From Eggerthellaceae bacterium (GTDB taxonomy: Bacteria > Actinomycetota > Coriobacteriia > Coriobacteriales > Eggerthellaceae): a stretch of DNA of 21,818 nt. The stretch's first letter is position 1. Every line of letters starts with the position of its first letter. Shown here in pieces: positions 21,814-21,818 of this stretch. The stretch is taken from contig DMNP01000349.1 in the NCBI GenBank assembly GCA_003452695.1, positions 1 to 21,818 of the forward strand, written 5' to 3'. The position numbers and the translations under genes are program-made. Below the pieces are notes generated by a model. That model was not told the DNA's origin. It searched no databases and saw only the letters and a list, made by a program, of their open reading frames with translations.

Positions 21814-21818
21814 TTGCT

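Overview
The window is high-GC DNA with strong AAGGAGG-type ribosome binding sites, GTG and TTG starts, many lipoprotein and single-pass membrane proteins, and Ser/Thr kinase, PP2C and FHA genes. This points to a Gram-positive actinobacterium. The gene style (Ala-rich envelope proteins, MacB-like exporters with long ectodomains) fits class Coriobacteriia, possibly the Eggerthellales. That placement is a judgement from gene content; no rRNA or tRNA gene is visible to confirm it. The odd window length and inverted copies of one 20-bp sequence near both ends suggest a complete draft contig broken at a dispersed repeat (inference).

Layout, left to right. (1) 1-1740: a 25-bp-armed inverted repeat, a perfect -10 hexamer, and an amino-acid-type ABC permease with an extra N-terminal extracellular domain and no adjacent ATPase or binding protein. 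(2) 1741-2660: a REP-associated tyrosine transposase (RAYT) on the minus strand between palindromic REP-like elements, including a 41-bp near-perfect palindrome. A degenerate relative lies near the right end at about 21.71 kb. (3) 2703-12941: eight plus-strand genes in close series: UspA, a PLP aminotransferase, a beta-lactamase-fold lipoprotein, a membrane FHA protein, a VWA protein, a PP2C phosphatase, a SPOR-like lipoprotein and a Ser/Thr kinase. (4) 12942-13309: a convergent gap with three palindromes spaced about 104 bp centre to centre. (5) 13310-16705 minus: a one-piece MacB-like exporter. (6) 16706-17260: a long divergent region with several dyads. (7) 17261-18466: a Gln/Ala-rich coiled-coil protein and a bidirectional terminator. 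(8) 18507-21653 minus: a two-gene ABC exporter (ATPase plus eight-TM FtsX permease).

The most interesting unit is 4364-12941. It has a writer (kinase), an eraser (PP2C), a reader (FHA) and several envelope proteins (a degenerate beta-lactamase fold, a VWA protein with a possible inactive hydrolase-like domain, and a SPOR-like lipoprotein). The kinase has no PASTA repeats. Its exterior carries a BofC-like segment followed by a YARHG-type domain, and the BofC-like segment is shared with the lipoprotein encoded just before it. This looks like an envelope-sensing phosphorylation module of unusual composition. Its function is not established by the sequence.
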